DNA from: CAYNZP01 sp964401835
GTDB lineage: Bacteria; Planctomycetota; Phycisphaerae; SM23-33
NCBI GenBank assembly: GCA_964401835.1
Contig: CAYNZP010000007.1
Location: 62,001-126,000, forward strand
Length of the DNA: 64,000 bases
Reading direction: 5' to 3'
A program made the translations under genes and the position numbers. This document shows, piece after piece, positions 36,020-45,557 of the stretch (position 1 is the first letter of the stretch; each line of letters opens with the position of its first letter). The notes under the pieces are model-generated. The model was given only the letters and a program-made list of their open reading frames with translations. It had not been told where the DNA came from and did not search any database.

Positions 36020-37920
36020 TATTGAATAAACATCTGCCTACGTTGACGTTTGCGAAACTCTTCCAGACCAGCCGGCGATGGAAACGCTTTTGCAAAATCT
36101 ATCTGCTGCGCCTTACATTCTCGCGCCAGGTATGGCGCTACCGGGTCGTATATGAACAGTTGAATACTGTTAGGCATCGCGGCGTATATCCTGCTTCGCG
36201 ATATCAACGGAAGGTTCAGGCCGCGAGATCGTGGCCTGACAAGAATATCCCGCAGTACACCCGTAATGACCACCTCAAATGGGGGCAATTTGTTTCGAGC
36301 ATGCGCTCTGGACTGATACAGGTCGTAAACCTTTTTAGCATAACGCATATTGCTACGATATTCGTCTCGCCTGTTGAGTGCCAGATATTCAAAACCGGAA
36401 ATCAAGGCAGCAGTCATCTGGTTTCTCGCCAAATCTGGAATAGGCCTACCGCCACTCTTGAGACGGGAAACGACGAAATCTTCCAGGTCATCTAATTCCC
36501 ACTCAGGACCTTTGGGCTGATAGTTTTCCTTTATCCAGTCCAGATACTTTTGGGCATCTTTGCGATCCCCCCCAGCATAGAGCATTTGGATAGCTGCGGC
36601 GAGATAATTGATATGGCCCGACTTGAGAGTATTGTCCTTGAACTCCTGGTCGCGGTCCTTGATTAGCACATCGATAATATCCAAAAACTCTTGCTGTGTA
36701 GTCTTAATGAATCGCCAATCCGAAGTCCACGCAATAATCGGTGCGTCAGGATCTTCCGGGTTATCAACATACGTCAGCCGACCATTCCAGGTGAGAGCTT
36801 TCAGACTGTTTACAACGATCCTGTCAGTGTTGAGAGTGTTAATATCGTTAAGGTCAAGTTCCTGAGTTTTGTGCAGGCCATAGGTCACCCAATACAGGCC
36901 GTGCGGCTGAACCTCTCGCCAATCCAGTGGGCCGTACTTTTCCATCAATTCCAGCATCCACTGTGGGTCCATCTTGTAAACATTCCAGAGTATCTGCGCC
37001 CGAACGAAGGCCAGGAGCGTATTTCTTTGTTGGGCATACTCAGAATCGTTTATTAGCTCCGCAATTGCCTTGTCGGAATCTGAATTAATCGGTGGCTTCC
37101 ACAGGGGCGGCCTGACAATGGAAATACTATCATCGGTACTGAAGCGGTTGAATGCGTCGAGAAGACTCTCGTCAACCGAAATGCCTTGCTTTGTGAGCAA
37201 TTCGGCGTAGAGGGCAATTTCTTCATTGGCAAGGACTTCATTGAGTTTATCGGGTTGAACAGCCTGGGCCCCCTGCCGTCTTGGGTCTTTATCCAGCGGG
37301 GCCTGCGCGATCGGGCGAAATGCCTGAATGGTTTCTTCGGTGTCCCCATAAGGCGGAGCCGCCAGCAGCCGCTGCATTTGCGATGCCCATCGCTGCTTAT
37401 AAACCATGTTCATGTCATCGGTGTACTGGCCCATCTTGGAGAAAAATATCCAGCCCAGGTCTTTATAAAGCTGTAGAGAGTTCGGATTTAGTGGAATTCC
37501 TTCATCGCGAAGAAGTTCCATTCCGTTAGAAACCCACAGCCAACGCTCATCGGGGGTATGCGTTGCGACGGAAATATTCCAGGCCATATTCCACGAATGG
37601 AAACTCCATACTCCGGCAAATCGCGGCTGGAGGCGGCAGATAAGACTTGCCAGTTGCATCGCGTCAAAGTAACGCCCCTTTTCTTTCAGGTCATTGGCGC
37701 GAATCCAGAAATAATTGACTAATACCGACCGCAGGCCACCCGGTGCTATAGTCAAAATCGCCAACTCCGGATGCTCCTGGGCTACGACATCGCCGGGAGC
37801 AATCAGTTCGTAGTCTTCGGAGGTTTTATCCAAAGATTGATGCAGAAATCCTGCCCCGACGATTAAAACCATCGCAGCTGCTACAAATATCCACTGAGTT
37901 ATTCCTGGACGAATACTCAT
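36019..37920 (-). CDS. membrane-anchored helical-repeat protein, unknown
   Basis: The 633-residue protein has one N-terminal membrane helix (about 10-27) and then a large extracytoplasmic, mostly helical region rich in Trp and Tyr. Helix pairs such as KEKGRYFDAMQLASLICRLQ and RWLWVSNGMELLRDE resemble TPR or SEL1 repeats, without clear consensus. No catalytic motif is visible. It follows the ABC permease gene by two bases, so it is probably a subunit or partner of that transporter. Confidence 0.65.
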   Translation of the reverse strand: MSIRPGITQWIFVAAAMVLIVGAGFLHQSLDKTSEDYELIAPGDVVAQEHPELAILTIAPGGLRSVLVNYFWIRANDLKEKGRYFDAMQLASLICRLQPRFAGVWSFHSWNMAWNISVATHTPDERWLWVSNGMELLRDEGIPLNPNSLQLYKDLGWIFFSKMGQYTDDMNMVYKQRWASQMQRLLAAPPYGDTEETIQAFRPIAQAPLDKDPRRQGAQAVQPDKLNEVLANEEIALYAELLTKQGISVDESLLDAFNRFSTDDSISIVRPPLWKPPINSDSDKAIAELINDSEYAQQRNTLLAFVRAQILWNVYKMDPQWMLELMEKYGPLDWREVQPHGLYWVTYGLHKTQELDLNDINTLNTDRIVVNSLKALTWNGRLTYVDNPEDPDAPIIAWTSDWRFIKTTQQEFLDIIDVLIKDRDQEFKDNTLKSGHINYLAAAIQMLYAGGDRKDAQKYLDWIKENYQPKGPEWELDDLEDFVVSRLKSGGRPIPDLARNQMTAALISGFEYLALNRRDEYRSNMRYAKKVYDLYQSRAHARNKLPPFEVVITGVLRDILVRPRSRGLNLPLISRSRIYAAMPNSIQLFIYDPVAPYLARECKAQQIDFAKAFPSPAGLEEFRKRQRRQMFIQ

Positions 37921-37922
37921 AA

Positions 37923-39542
37923 TTAAACCTGCACCCTCGCAAGCTCACGTTTCTGGAAAATAATACACGCGACCAACAGAACGATAAGCGTCCTAACGGC
38001 CAGCGTCAAAACAGCGGTCGAGGCGAGGTGGTCCCAACTGATTATCATCCCGTCCACAAGGTAGCCGCCAGGCGATGTACTGGAAAAGTCGGGGAGGATG
38101 ATATTCATCAGTTTAACGATATAATTGGCCAATACTCCTTGAACACCAAATCCCCAATCGGAATAGCTGACAGCATCGCTTATGAATTCTCTTGCGATTG
38201 AAAAAGGCAAAACACCGAAACAAACCAGACACGCAACAGGAAAAGAAAGAAAACTCCCCGCCAGCACAGCAATACCCGCCAGAAACATCAATTGAATCAG
38301 CATCAATAGCACGGCCTTGAAGAAATTCATCTCGAAATTGCCGACACGGTACAAAACCGCGATATCTTCGGTAAGAATGGTTACGCTGGTTGGAGCTAGG
38401 TTACCATATGTCACGCTGAGTTTTCCGTCCGGCCCTATCAGCCGCGAGGAAAGTGTCAGCGTCACGGGAAGGTTTTCGGGATCGTCACGAGTCAGGGTGG
38501 AATAAGCTCGCTGGCCGACAATCTGCCAGGCACTTTTAAGGATGTTATCCGGTACTCTTCCGGCGGCGGCTGCCTTGTATGAAAGCTGTATCGTCGGCTC
38601 GACGAGGACTTCCACTTTTTTACCCTCAGCCACGCCTACCAGTGAAGGGCTCTGCATCTTTTCGCTACTGAATTCAGCATCAAAATAATCGACATCCAGA
38701 TTGCGAACCTTTCCTTCAATTCCATTAATGCTGACAGGCCCGCCATAAATGAGCTTTCCGACTACTTTCCGCTCAGCAGAAACTCTCATTAACCCACGAT
38801 CTCGATTCAGGCGAATAATGTTTCCTGCAGCGGGAAGTTGTTCACCTTTAACCTCTATTGCGGAAAAGGTCCATTTGAGAGTTTTCCCCGGCCCGGCTGA
38901 CTGGATCTCTTTAGAAATCTGTTTTGTGAGTTCCTGTATGAGAAGGCCCCTGGCATAATCCATATCGCCTTTTGCAGCGGTCTTATAGTCCTCAAACACG
39001 GAATCAAACTGGCCCTGCTCTTTGAGCTTTTTGATTCTCGCCGCGGTACGTTTTTTGACCTCTTTTTCCATCGGCTCAGGCGAAAGACGCTTGCGGGCAG
39101 CAAAAACTTCTGTCTCGACTTTTCGCCTGTCTTCATTATTTAGTGCGTCGCCGCTTCTTAGATATTGGGACAGGCCGAATATGGCCAAACTCGAAAATGC
39201 CAGAAGCATCGCATCGAGCATCACGATTCCAAGCCAGCGGCCTATAATGTATTTCCATCGAGGAAGTGGTTTGGTGGCGACGGTAAAAATCTGCTTATCA
39301 CGAACATCGGAAGCAATAATGCCGGTAGCCAAAAATATCGTAACGAGACCCAGCAAAATAGCGGTAATGCTGGTTCCATAAGATATGAAGGTCTGTATTC
39401 GCCCTGAAAGCGTGCCGTCGCCTTTCATGGCAAAGGGCATTATCGCAAGGCAAAGCACCAGCAGGATAATAAAAACCCCTGCCACCTTCATTCGCAGGCA
39501 CTGCGTGAACGTATGCCTCGCAACAGACCAGAGGCCTCGCAT
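37923..39542 (-). CDS. ABC-2 type permease with large extracytoplasmic domain
   Basis: The 539-residue protein has a membrane helix at about 20-40, two or three more near 50-130, a soluble domain of some 230 residues (150-380), and four or five helices at the C-terminus. VFARHTFTQCLRMKV-like N-terminus and ASDVRDKQIFTVATKPLPRW match ABC-2 permeases with an inserted periplasmic domain. It lies two bases from the ATPase gene, so the two form an exporter. Confidence 0.85.
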   Translation of the reverse strand: MRGLWSVARHTFTQCLRMKVAGVFIILLVLCLAIMPFAMKGDGTLSGRIQTFISYGTSITAILLGLVTIFLATGIIASDVRDKQIFTVATKPLPRWKYIIGRWLGIVMLDAMLLAFSSLAIFGLSQYLRSGDALNNEDRRKVETEVFAARKRLSPEPMEKEVKKRTAARIKKLKEQGQFDSVFEDYKTAAKGDMDYARGLLIQELTKQISKEIQSAGPGKTLKWTFSAIEVKGEQLPAAGNIIRLNRDRGLMRVSAERKVVGKLIYGGPVSINGIEGKVRNLDVDYFDAEFSSEKMQSPSLVGVAEGKKVEVLVEPTIQLSYKAAAAGRVPDNILKSAWQIVGQRAYSTLTRDDPENLPVTLTLSSRLIGPDGKLSVTYGNLAPTSVTILTEDIAVLYRVGNFEMNFFKAVLLMLIQLMFLAGIAVLAGSFLSFPVACLVCFGVLPFSIAREFISDAVSYSDWGFGVQGVLANYIVKLMNIILPDFSSTSPGGYLVDGMIISWDHLASTAVLTLAVRTLIVLLVACIIFQKRELARVQV

Positions 39543-39544
39543 AA

Positions 39545-40747
39545 CTACTTTTCCTCCTCGTCTTGATTACCCTTGTTTAAAAGATCATCAATGATACTTT
39601 GGTCAGCTTTGGGGGCCTGCTGGGGGGTTGGTTTTTCTGCCTCGGCGGGCTCTGACTGTTCAACTTCCCTCTCGGGTTTGGCCGGGGAAACAAGCCCTTC
39701 CAGAACTTCGGCAGATTCTTTATCGGATTCCGATTCAACCTGCTCGATATGTTCAATATGCTTTTGCTCTTGTTGCTTGGTTGCAGATACAAGTTGCTCG
39801 ATTACTGCTTCGCCTTCGGCTGGTTCCTGACTTCGAAGGAACTCGGCCACCTCTCCACCGGAAATCGCCCCGCCCGTTCTTACCCGCTGGCTTTGAGCTT
39901 CTTCCACAATTCTCAGGAAGTAGGCTTCGAGTTTATCTCTGGGTGTGGTTACCTGCTGAATCCCTTTACCGGAAGTTGCCAAAAGTTCATCAATTTTTCG
40001 GAGAGTTTCCTCGTCAAGGCTGTCTGTGGTTATCTGTGTAAGCTTGTGTTGAGCAAGAAGCTCTTTTATGTCCCCCACAGCCCTTTCCTGGCCTCCGTAG
40101 AGAATACACACCCGATCGCACACATCTTCGACATCGGCAAGCAGATGGCTGGAAAGAATCACCGTCTTACCACGCTGGGCAAGGTTCTGGATAAGGTCTT
40201 TAAACTGCCGCGTGCCGATGGGGTCCATGCCACTTGTGGGTTCATCGAGGATAAGAAGGTCCGGGTCGTTGATTAGAGCCTGCGCGAGGCCGATTCTACG
40301 CTGCATGCCCTTGGAATATTCGCCGATGCGTCTGTAGGCGACGCTGCTGAGGCCGACCATATCGAGCAGCATATCAATGCGTGTAAGGCGTTGCTTGCGG
40401 GGTATCTGGAAAAGCTTTCCGTAATAGTCCAGCGTCTCGCGCGCGTCCAGGAAAGGATACAGGTAAGACTCTTCCGGCAAAAACCCGATTTTTGCCTTTA
40501 TGCTGACATCAGTGGGCCTTTTACCAAAAATCGCTATCCGGCCGCTTGTCGGAAAAAGCAGGCCGAGGATCATCTTAAGTGTAGTGGTCTTTCCCGAACC
40601 GTTCGGGCCCAAAAGGCCGAATACCTCTTTGGGCCTGACGTCCATATCCAGACTATTGACAGCTGTCACTTTCTCCCGCAGCCAGAAGTCGCGGAAGACC
40701 TTTGTCAGCTTTCTCGTTACGACCACGTTGGTTTCTGTTTCAGCCAT
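39545..40747 (-). CDS. ABC transporter ATP-binding protein with acidic C-terminal tail
   Basis: The 400-residue protein has Walker A LLGPNGSGKTT, signature YSKGMQRRIGLAQAL, Walker B LLILDEPTSGMD and the switch His in ILSSHLLADV, as in DrrA/CcmA-type exporter ATPases. Residues about 290-400 form an extra Glu/Gln/Pro-rich tail absent from most relatives. It pairs with the adjacent permease. Confidence 0.93.
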   Translation of the reverse strand: MAETETNVVVTRKLTKVFRDFWLREKVTAVNSLDMDVRPKEVFGLLGPNGSGKTTTLKMILGLLFPTSGRIAIFGKRPTDVSIKAKIGFLPEESYLYPFLDARETLDYYGKLFQIPRKQRLTRIDMLLDMVGLSSVAYRRIGEYSKGMQRRIGLAQALINDPDLLILDEPTSGMDPIGTRQFKDLIQNLAQRGKTVILSSHLLADVEDVCDRVCILYGGQERAVGDIKELLAQHKLTQITTDSLDEETLRKIDELLATSGKGIQQVTTPRDKLEAYFLRIVEEAQSQRVRTGGAISGGEVAEFLRSQEPAEGEAVIEQLVSATKQQEQKHIEHIEQVESESDKESAEVLEGLVSPAKPEREVEQSEPAEAEKPTPQQAPKADQSIIDDLLNKGNQDEEEK

Positions 40748-40768
40748 TATTACCTTGAGCCGGAAGCA

Positions 40769-42088
40769 TTATTTATTTTCATTCTCTTTCGCGGCTTTAT
40801 AAAACTCGCGTTCGACTTCCTTCGCTATCTCCGGATCGCGGCCCATTTGAACCCTGAATACCTGCTTGCTGGGCGTGACGTAATACTTCTCCACCGTAGG
40901 CGAAGAAAGTATTGCTTCTCTTGTCTCAGCCCACAGACGCTCCATCATGAACTCAGGCGCCTTCTGGAATTCCGGAAGCATCTCTTTAAATTTCTGCGCG
41001 CGGCTCCTGACCTTCTGTATAGTCGACGTCCGATATGCCTTGGCAGAGGCGATAACCTTACTGGCCTCGCCGGAAGTCTTGTTACTTACCAGGAGAACGT
41101 TTATCTCGTCCAACAATTGCTGTGCCAGCTTTTCGTCGTCTTTATCACGCGCCCGGCTGTACTGACCGATAAGATCGTACTGGTCAGCTTGTGTCTCGCT
41201 TTGAGTACCAATACCAGCAATCCGTGCCGGGTCGCCAACCAATGCCTTATAGGTTATGGGGCCGGCCGCGGCATTTAGTATCTTCTCTGCATCGGCCATG
41301 GCGGAATTTACTTTCCCCTCAGCTTTGCTCCGAGCGGTCTGTGCGGAGTTAAAAGCGGGCAATGCCCGTAACGGCCAGACCTTTTCCGTCATCAATACGT
41401 TCCTTATAACTATGCCGGGAGAATCGACCTCAGTCGCCATAGTCAGATTATCCAGCTGAATCTGGGCCTCCTCCATAACCTCGCTCAGGAATTGCATCTG
41501 CTGGGTACGCTGGATGGCGTCGGCAGTTCGCCTGGCAGCTGCGCGAATCGCAGCACCACATATTGCATCTCGAAGAGTTTCTTCGAGATTACTGATATTA
41601 GACTTAAAGGCTACAGGATTGTTGACGACATAGGTGCATTCGAGCTTAACGTGCAACAGGTTCCTGTCACCAGTCAGAAGTGCACCATCCCAGCCTGGCC
41701 TCAACCCCTCGCCCATCACACGACGCTCCAGGTATGGTTTTGTTTTATCTTGGGGAGTTTCGAACATCCAGAAGTCGTCTATGGTCAGTCTTTGCTCCTT
41801 GATGGTTACGATTTCGATATCGCCAACAGGGAACGGCCAGGTATAGACCAGGCCTTGAGTAGCCGTCCTGACATGCTTGCCAAAGACCTTGATGATACCC
41901 TTTTCCTGAGATTCGATTGCTTTAACGCCCGTCAGCAAAAACGCAATAACCACAACCACCATTATCACACCAAGCAGTTTGAAGCTAACCCGCAGGGCTT
42001 CGGCAAGCGACTGGGTCGCCATGTCGAGCGACTCGTCTGCATTGTTTGGCAATTGCTGATTTTTCTGTTCGCCAGACTCGTTAGTCAT
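40769..42088 (-). CDS. SPFH-domain protein, HflK-like
   Basis: The 439-residue protein has one membrane helix at about 36-56 and then an SPFH/band-7 domain starting at EKGIIKVFGK. The later part is a long helix with the conserved RAAARRTADAIQRTQ region. HflK proteins form large membrane rings with HflC around the FtsH protease. An extra hinge of about 40 residues is inserted in the band-7 domain (PQDKTKPYLERRVMGEGLRP). A GGAGAG site lies 6 bases upstream. It follows the HflC-like gene by 44 bases. Confidence 0.85.
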   Translation of the reverse strand: MTNESGEQKNQQLPNNADESLDMATQSLAEALRVSFKLLGVIMVVVVIAFLLTGVKAIESQEKGIIKVFGKHVRTATQGLVYTWPFPVGDIEIVTIKEQRLTIDDFWMFETPQDKTKPYLERRVMGEGLRPGWDGALLTGDRNLLHVKLECTYVVNNPVAFKSNISNLEETLRDAICGAAIRAAARRTADAIQRTQQMQFLSEVMEEAQIQLDNLTMATEVDSPGIVIRNVLMTEKVWPLRALPAFNSAQTARSKAEGKVNSAMADAEKILNAAAGPITYKALVGDPARIAGIGTQSETQADQYDLIGQYSRARDKDDEKLAQQLLDEINVLLVSNKTSGEASKVIASAKAYRTSTIQKVRSRAQKFKEMLPEFQKAPEFMMERLWAETREAILSSPTVEKYYVTPSKQVFRVQMGRDPEIAKEVEREFYKAAKENENK

Positions 42089-42132
42089 TGTGACTCTCCG
42101 AGATGAATTTTTTTAATAATTTTTATAACAAA

Positions 42133-43077
42133 TTACTTCTTTGAATTACTGGAACTTCCCTTACCCGATGGTGCATTGTGCAGCGACGGGCCTTCCCTGA
42201 AGAACTTCACAGCAGGTAGTTCACTGCCGTCGAGCAGTATCTGCGACTTACTGGAAAGTTCCTTTTCAAGCGATTCAAGTGAACGAAGGAATATGCTCAA
42301 CTCCGGGTTTTCCGCAAACTGGGAGTAATACTTTGCAGCCGCCCTGTCGCCTTCGGTGCGGATATCCTTGGCCTTGGCATCGGCGAAGGCGAGGATCTGG
42401 TCTCTGGCAGAATTGGCCCGCTCGCGAATGGCGGTGGCTTGGGCTTCGCCAGCCGATTCATATCGCCGGACGTCCTTCTGGCGTTCTTCTTTCATCGCCT
42501 CGATGACAGCTGTGGTTACGGTTTCTGGAAGTCCGAGGGCCTTGATCCCTACCCGCACTACATCAATACCGTAATCCGCCGAAGCACGCTCCTTGACGAA
42601 TTCGTGAATACTTGCCTCAATTTCAGGTATCTTCATCTTCTCCGGGTCGGTATTGACAAAGTCTTCCATGTTATGCTTGCCAACGACGTTTTTCTTGTAG
42701 TTGCGAAGAAGACTTCTCAGCCTGTTCTGGGCAGCCTCGGTAGTCTCGATAGCCTGATGGAACTTCACCGGATCGTCAATGCGCCAGAAGCAATACATCG
42801 TCACGAGCATGTTCTGCTTATCGCGTGTGGGCACCTCGCTGGAAGTATCCTCGAAGTCAAACGTCCTGGCTTCGTAGCGAACCATTTTTTGTACCGGCCA
42901 GGGCCATTTAAAATGCAGACCCGCCTGCTCCCTACCGAATATCGGTTCACCGGTCTTGCCGAAGGTTTTGATAATGACAATGTCTCTCAGTTCATCGACC
43001 GTGTAGGCGACCGTTGCAGTAAGTAACGCTCCCACGACCAATATTGCCAGAATTACCATTCTTATATGTTTTCTCAT
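42133..43077 (-). CDS. SPFH-domain protein, HflC-like
   Basis: The 314-residue protein has a membrane helix at 7-27 and an SPFH domain (REQAGLHFKWPWPVQKM). The C-terminal helices contain RYESAGEAQATAIRERA and GDRAAAKYYSQFAENPEL, the hallmark of HflC. It sits between two HflK-like genes in one operon. The C-terminal 25 residues are Ser/Lys-rich. Confidence 0.9.
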   Translation of the reverse strand: MRKHIRMVILAILVVGALLTATVAYTVDELRDIVIIKTFGKTGEPIFGREQAGLHFKWPWPVQKMVRYEARTFDFEDTSSEVPTRDKQNMLVTMYCFWRIDDPVKFHQAIETTEAAQNRLRSLLRNYKKNVVGKHNMEDFVNTDPEKMKIPEIEASIHEFVKERASADYGIDVVRVGIKALGLPETVTTAVIEAMKEERQKDVRRYESAGEAQATAIRERANSARDQILAFADAKAKDIRTEGDRAAAKYYSQFAENPELSIFLRSLESLEKELSSKSQILLDGSELPAVKFFREGPSLHNAPSGKGSSSNSKK

Positions 43078-43121
43078 AACTTTAAGTCCTTACTTTAAAG
43101 CTTCCGTTTGTTATGAATTTA

Positions 43122-45431
43122 TTAATTCTCTTCAGTATCGAACGCGCGTTCGAGACCTGCTGGTTGTCTTTCCCAGTTCAGCCAGACTTCGACCTTGTCG
43201 CGGTCGACGCCAAGCACGTATTTCCTGATATTCGGCAAGACCTTATCCCACACATCCAGCCAGCGGTCCATCATGTAAACTTCTGGGCTGGCCTCATAGG
43301 CCATGAGTTCCCGCGGGAATGTCAGATAATTCGCCTGCTCAGCCAGCTCCGTTTTCCAACGATAGCTCTGCGCTTTTGCGATAAGGGCTGCCGGCTTGCC
43401 TGTAACTTCTGCAAATTGAGCGTCAGCCTCTTTTCGAGCGATACCGATTTGACCAGGATAATCGAAACCGTCAATGTCAGCCTTGAGAGTTTCAAGCAAC
43501 TCGAAGTGCTGTTTGTGGACAGCCCTTAACTTAACGATCGAGGTTTCTTCATCGCCGCTTATCTTACCGAGAAGCTTGTCCCGCTCAATCTCTTCGTCAA
43601 GAGCTTTTATATCGCCACCGGCATCGCTGATATATTGATCGAGTCTCTTGTTGAATTGCTCGAGCCTCTTTTTGTATTCCTGCGATTTCTTCGAAAGCTG
43701 CTCCAAATCACTGTGCAAATCGTAAAGATTTTCCAGTTCCTCGAGCTGTCGAATCGCCAGTGCAAGATTCAATGCCGTGATAGGATCGCCAGCCACTTTA
43801 GCAAGTACTTCGTTGGCGTCAGCTTCTGCCTGATAGCGTTTTTCATCTTGGCGACGCTCAGCTTCAAGAACCTGCTCAAACGCAGGAGCAGCATCTGCCG
43901 GTGGATGAACGCTAACAAGCCCGACGTATGTTATTTGCACGCCCAGGTCGAGTCGATTGGCCTCAGCCTGGATTCTATCACGGAGTTTCTGGGCTGCTCT
44001 CTCTCGGCCAAAGGTCATTATCGCTTCCGGCCTGTCAGCCTTATCCGAACCTAACGGAGAATCCAGTGTCGCACTTGCACAATAGCGGACCATCTCACGA
44101 TAGGCGACATCTTCCAGAACCTTTTTCGAGTCTGAGAACTTAAAACCGTATTTGTAAACGTCCTCGACAACATATTGGACGGGAACTACCAATTTAATGA
44201 TGCTTACAGGCGGCGGTTTTTCCTCATCTCTTAATTTCTTCTGCTCTGTGCGAGGAGGTATCGCGACCAGAAAATCCTTTTCCTCTTGGGAGCCGTGCTG
44301 CTCGGTCCAGAGGTAAAGTTCCTTGCCGTTAACCAGTGTAGGTTCTCTTTCCTCGCCGACACCGAGAAGAATCTCGTGAACCTTTGAAACATTGAACCGT
44401 TCGGTAGTGTCTATCGGCCAGGGCAATTTGAAATGAACACCTGGGTCGAGTTTCTTTTCGGTAACTTTGCCCCAATGAAATACAACATGCTGCTCACCCT
44501 GCCGAACGATTACTACGCTGCTGAGAGCAAAAAGCACCAAAACGCCGAAAATAATCAGCGGAATAAAAGCGTTACTGAGCAGCTTGTAGAACCATGTCTT
44601 GGAAACCTCGAAGCCGAACTGGTAATTCATGGCTTCGGAGAGGCTGTGGCCGACACGTTTGAGTTCGGCGACAAGATTGAACAGTCTGCTGTCAAAACTC
44701 GGACGATACTCCTGGCCGGGAAGTCTGGGACGATACAAATCCAAAACAAAGTTAAGAACCAGCTCTCCTGCCAGTATCACAAGGACAACGGGAACAGCAA
44801 ACGCTACGACCAAATCTACCAGGAAATAACCCTGCCACGCAGACAGCAAACTAGCTGCAACGGCAGCGATAAATATCACATTGACTACAAGGTAGCTTCC
44901 GGTTGCCCGCAACAGCCGCCAATTCGGATGTTGAGACATTCCGATTGAATACCTGCTGAACAGGAATGCCAGAAAAGCCACTATAAGAGTAAGCAGTGCG
45001 CCCTGCGGAGCCTTTGCTAGCTCGAATGGTTCACGGGCGGTCAGATAGCGAATCATGGTTACGCCGAGCGCCACGTTATAAACTGCCCACAGAAGCGTGA
45101 AGACTGGAACGATCCATCTCTCCATCCACTCCCGCCTGTTGGCAGCTGGGCGAACTTCCAGGTCTTGGGCACCTTCGAAGATCGTGCCCTGCTCGCCGCC
45201 GTGCTTGGCTATCTCTTCAAGTTCAATTTCTTCGCGACGCTCCAGCTGCCTGCAATAAAACAGCACTGCCACTATCAGCCACAGCGGAATTCCGCCAGCC
45301 AGCAGCCATAAACTCGACATGGCAGCAAGCGAACCGGTAAGCCGCCAGATAATCAGCATAACGGCTGTAAAGAGCAGTTGAAGTGCCGCTCCGAGAAGCG
45401 AAATATTCTTTCCACGTTTAAAAGCTATCAT
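43122..45431 (-). CDS. SPFH-domain protein with multi-helix N-terminal membrane domain
   Basis: The 769-residue protein begins with six hydrophobic helices over about residues 12-235, then a further membrane helix at about 285-307 leading into a band-7 domain (VVIVRQGEQHVVFHWGKV). A long helical region of some 250 residues follows, with a coiled-coil segment at about 590-660 and DKVEVWLNWERQ near the end. HflK itself has only one membrane helix, so this is an enlarged relative. It is the first gene of the leftward SPFH/ABC operon. Confidence 0.85.
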   Translation of the reverse strand: MIAFKRGKNISLLGAALQLLFTAVMLIIWRLTGSLAAMSSLWLLAGGIPLWLIVAVLFYCRQLERREEIELEEIAKHGGEQGTIFEGAQDLEVRPAANRREWMERWIVPVFTLLWAVYNVALGVTMIRYLTAREPFELAKAPQGALLTLIVAFLAFLFSRYSIGMSQHPNWRLLRATGSYLVVNVIFIAAVAASLLSAWQGYFLVDLVVAFAVPVVLVILAGELVLNFVLDLYRPRLPGQEYRPSFDSRLFNLVAELKRVGHSLSEAMNYQFGFEVSKTWFYKLLSNAFIPLIIFGVLVLFALSSVVIVRQGEQHVVFHWGKVTEKKLDPGVHFKLPWPIDTTERFNVSKVHEILLGVGEEREPTLVNGKELYLWTEQHGSQEEKDFLVAIPPRTEQKKLRDEEKPPPVSIIKLVVPVQYVVEDVYKYGFKFSDSKKVLEDVAYREMVRYCASATLDSPLGSDKADRPEAIMTFGRERAAQKLRDRIQAEANRLDLGVQITYVGLVSVHPPADAAPAFEQVLEAERRQDEKRYQAEADANEVLAKVAGDPITALNLALAIRQLEELENLYDLHSDLEQLSKKSQEYKKRLEQFNKRLDQYISDAGGDIKALDEEIERDKLLGKISGDEETSIVKLRAVHKQHFELLETLKADIDGFDYPGQIGIARKEADAQFAEVTGKPAALIAKAQSYRWKTELAEQANYLTFPRELMAYEASPEVYMMDRWLDVWDKVLPNIRKYVLGVDRDKVEVWLNWERQPAGLERAFDTEEN

Positions 45432-45557
45432 CTTTTAACCCACGTCCTTGCATAAAAATGCAGATCGGTCATAGAATTGGCCTCGAAGTGCCAACCTTTC
45501 TCTGGTAAAAAACGTAACATCAATGTTTTGCTTTAGTTTTAAAATAGAAAGCCAAAA

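Noticed and set aside
43122..44948. Several + strand open frames opposite the SPFH genes
   Set aside because: They lie wholly inside well-supported minus-strand genes and show no domains or ribosome sites.
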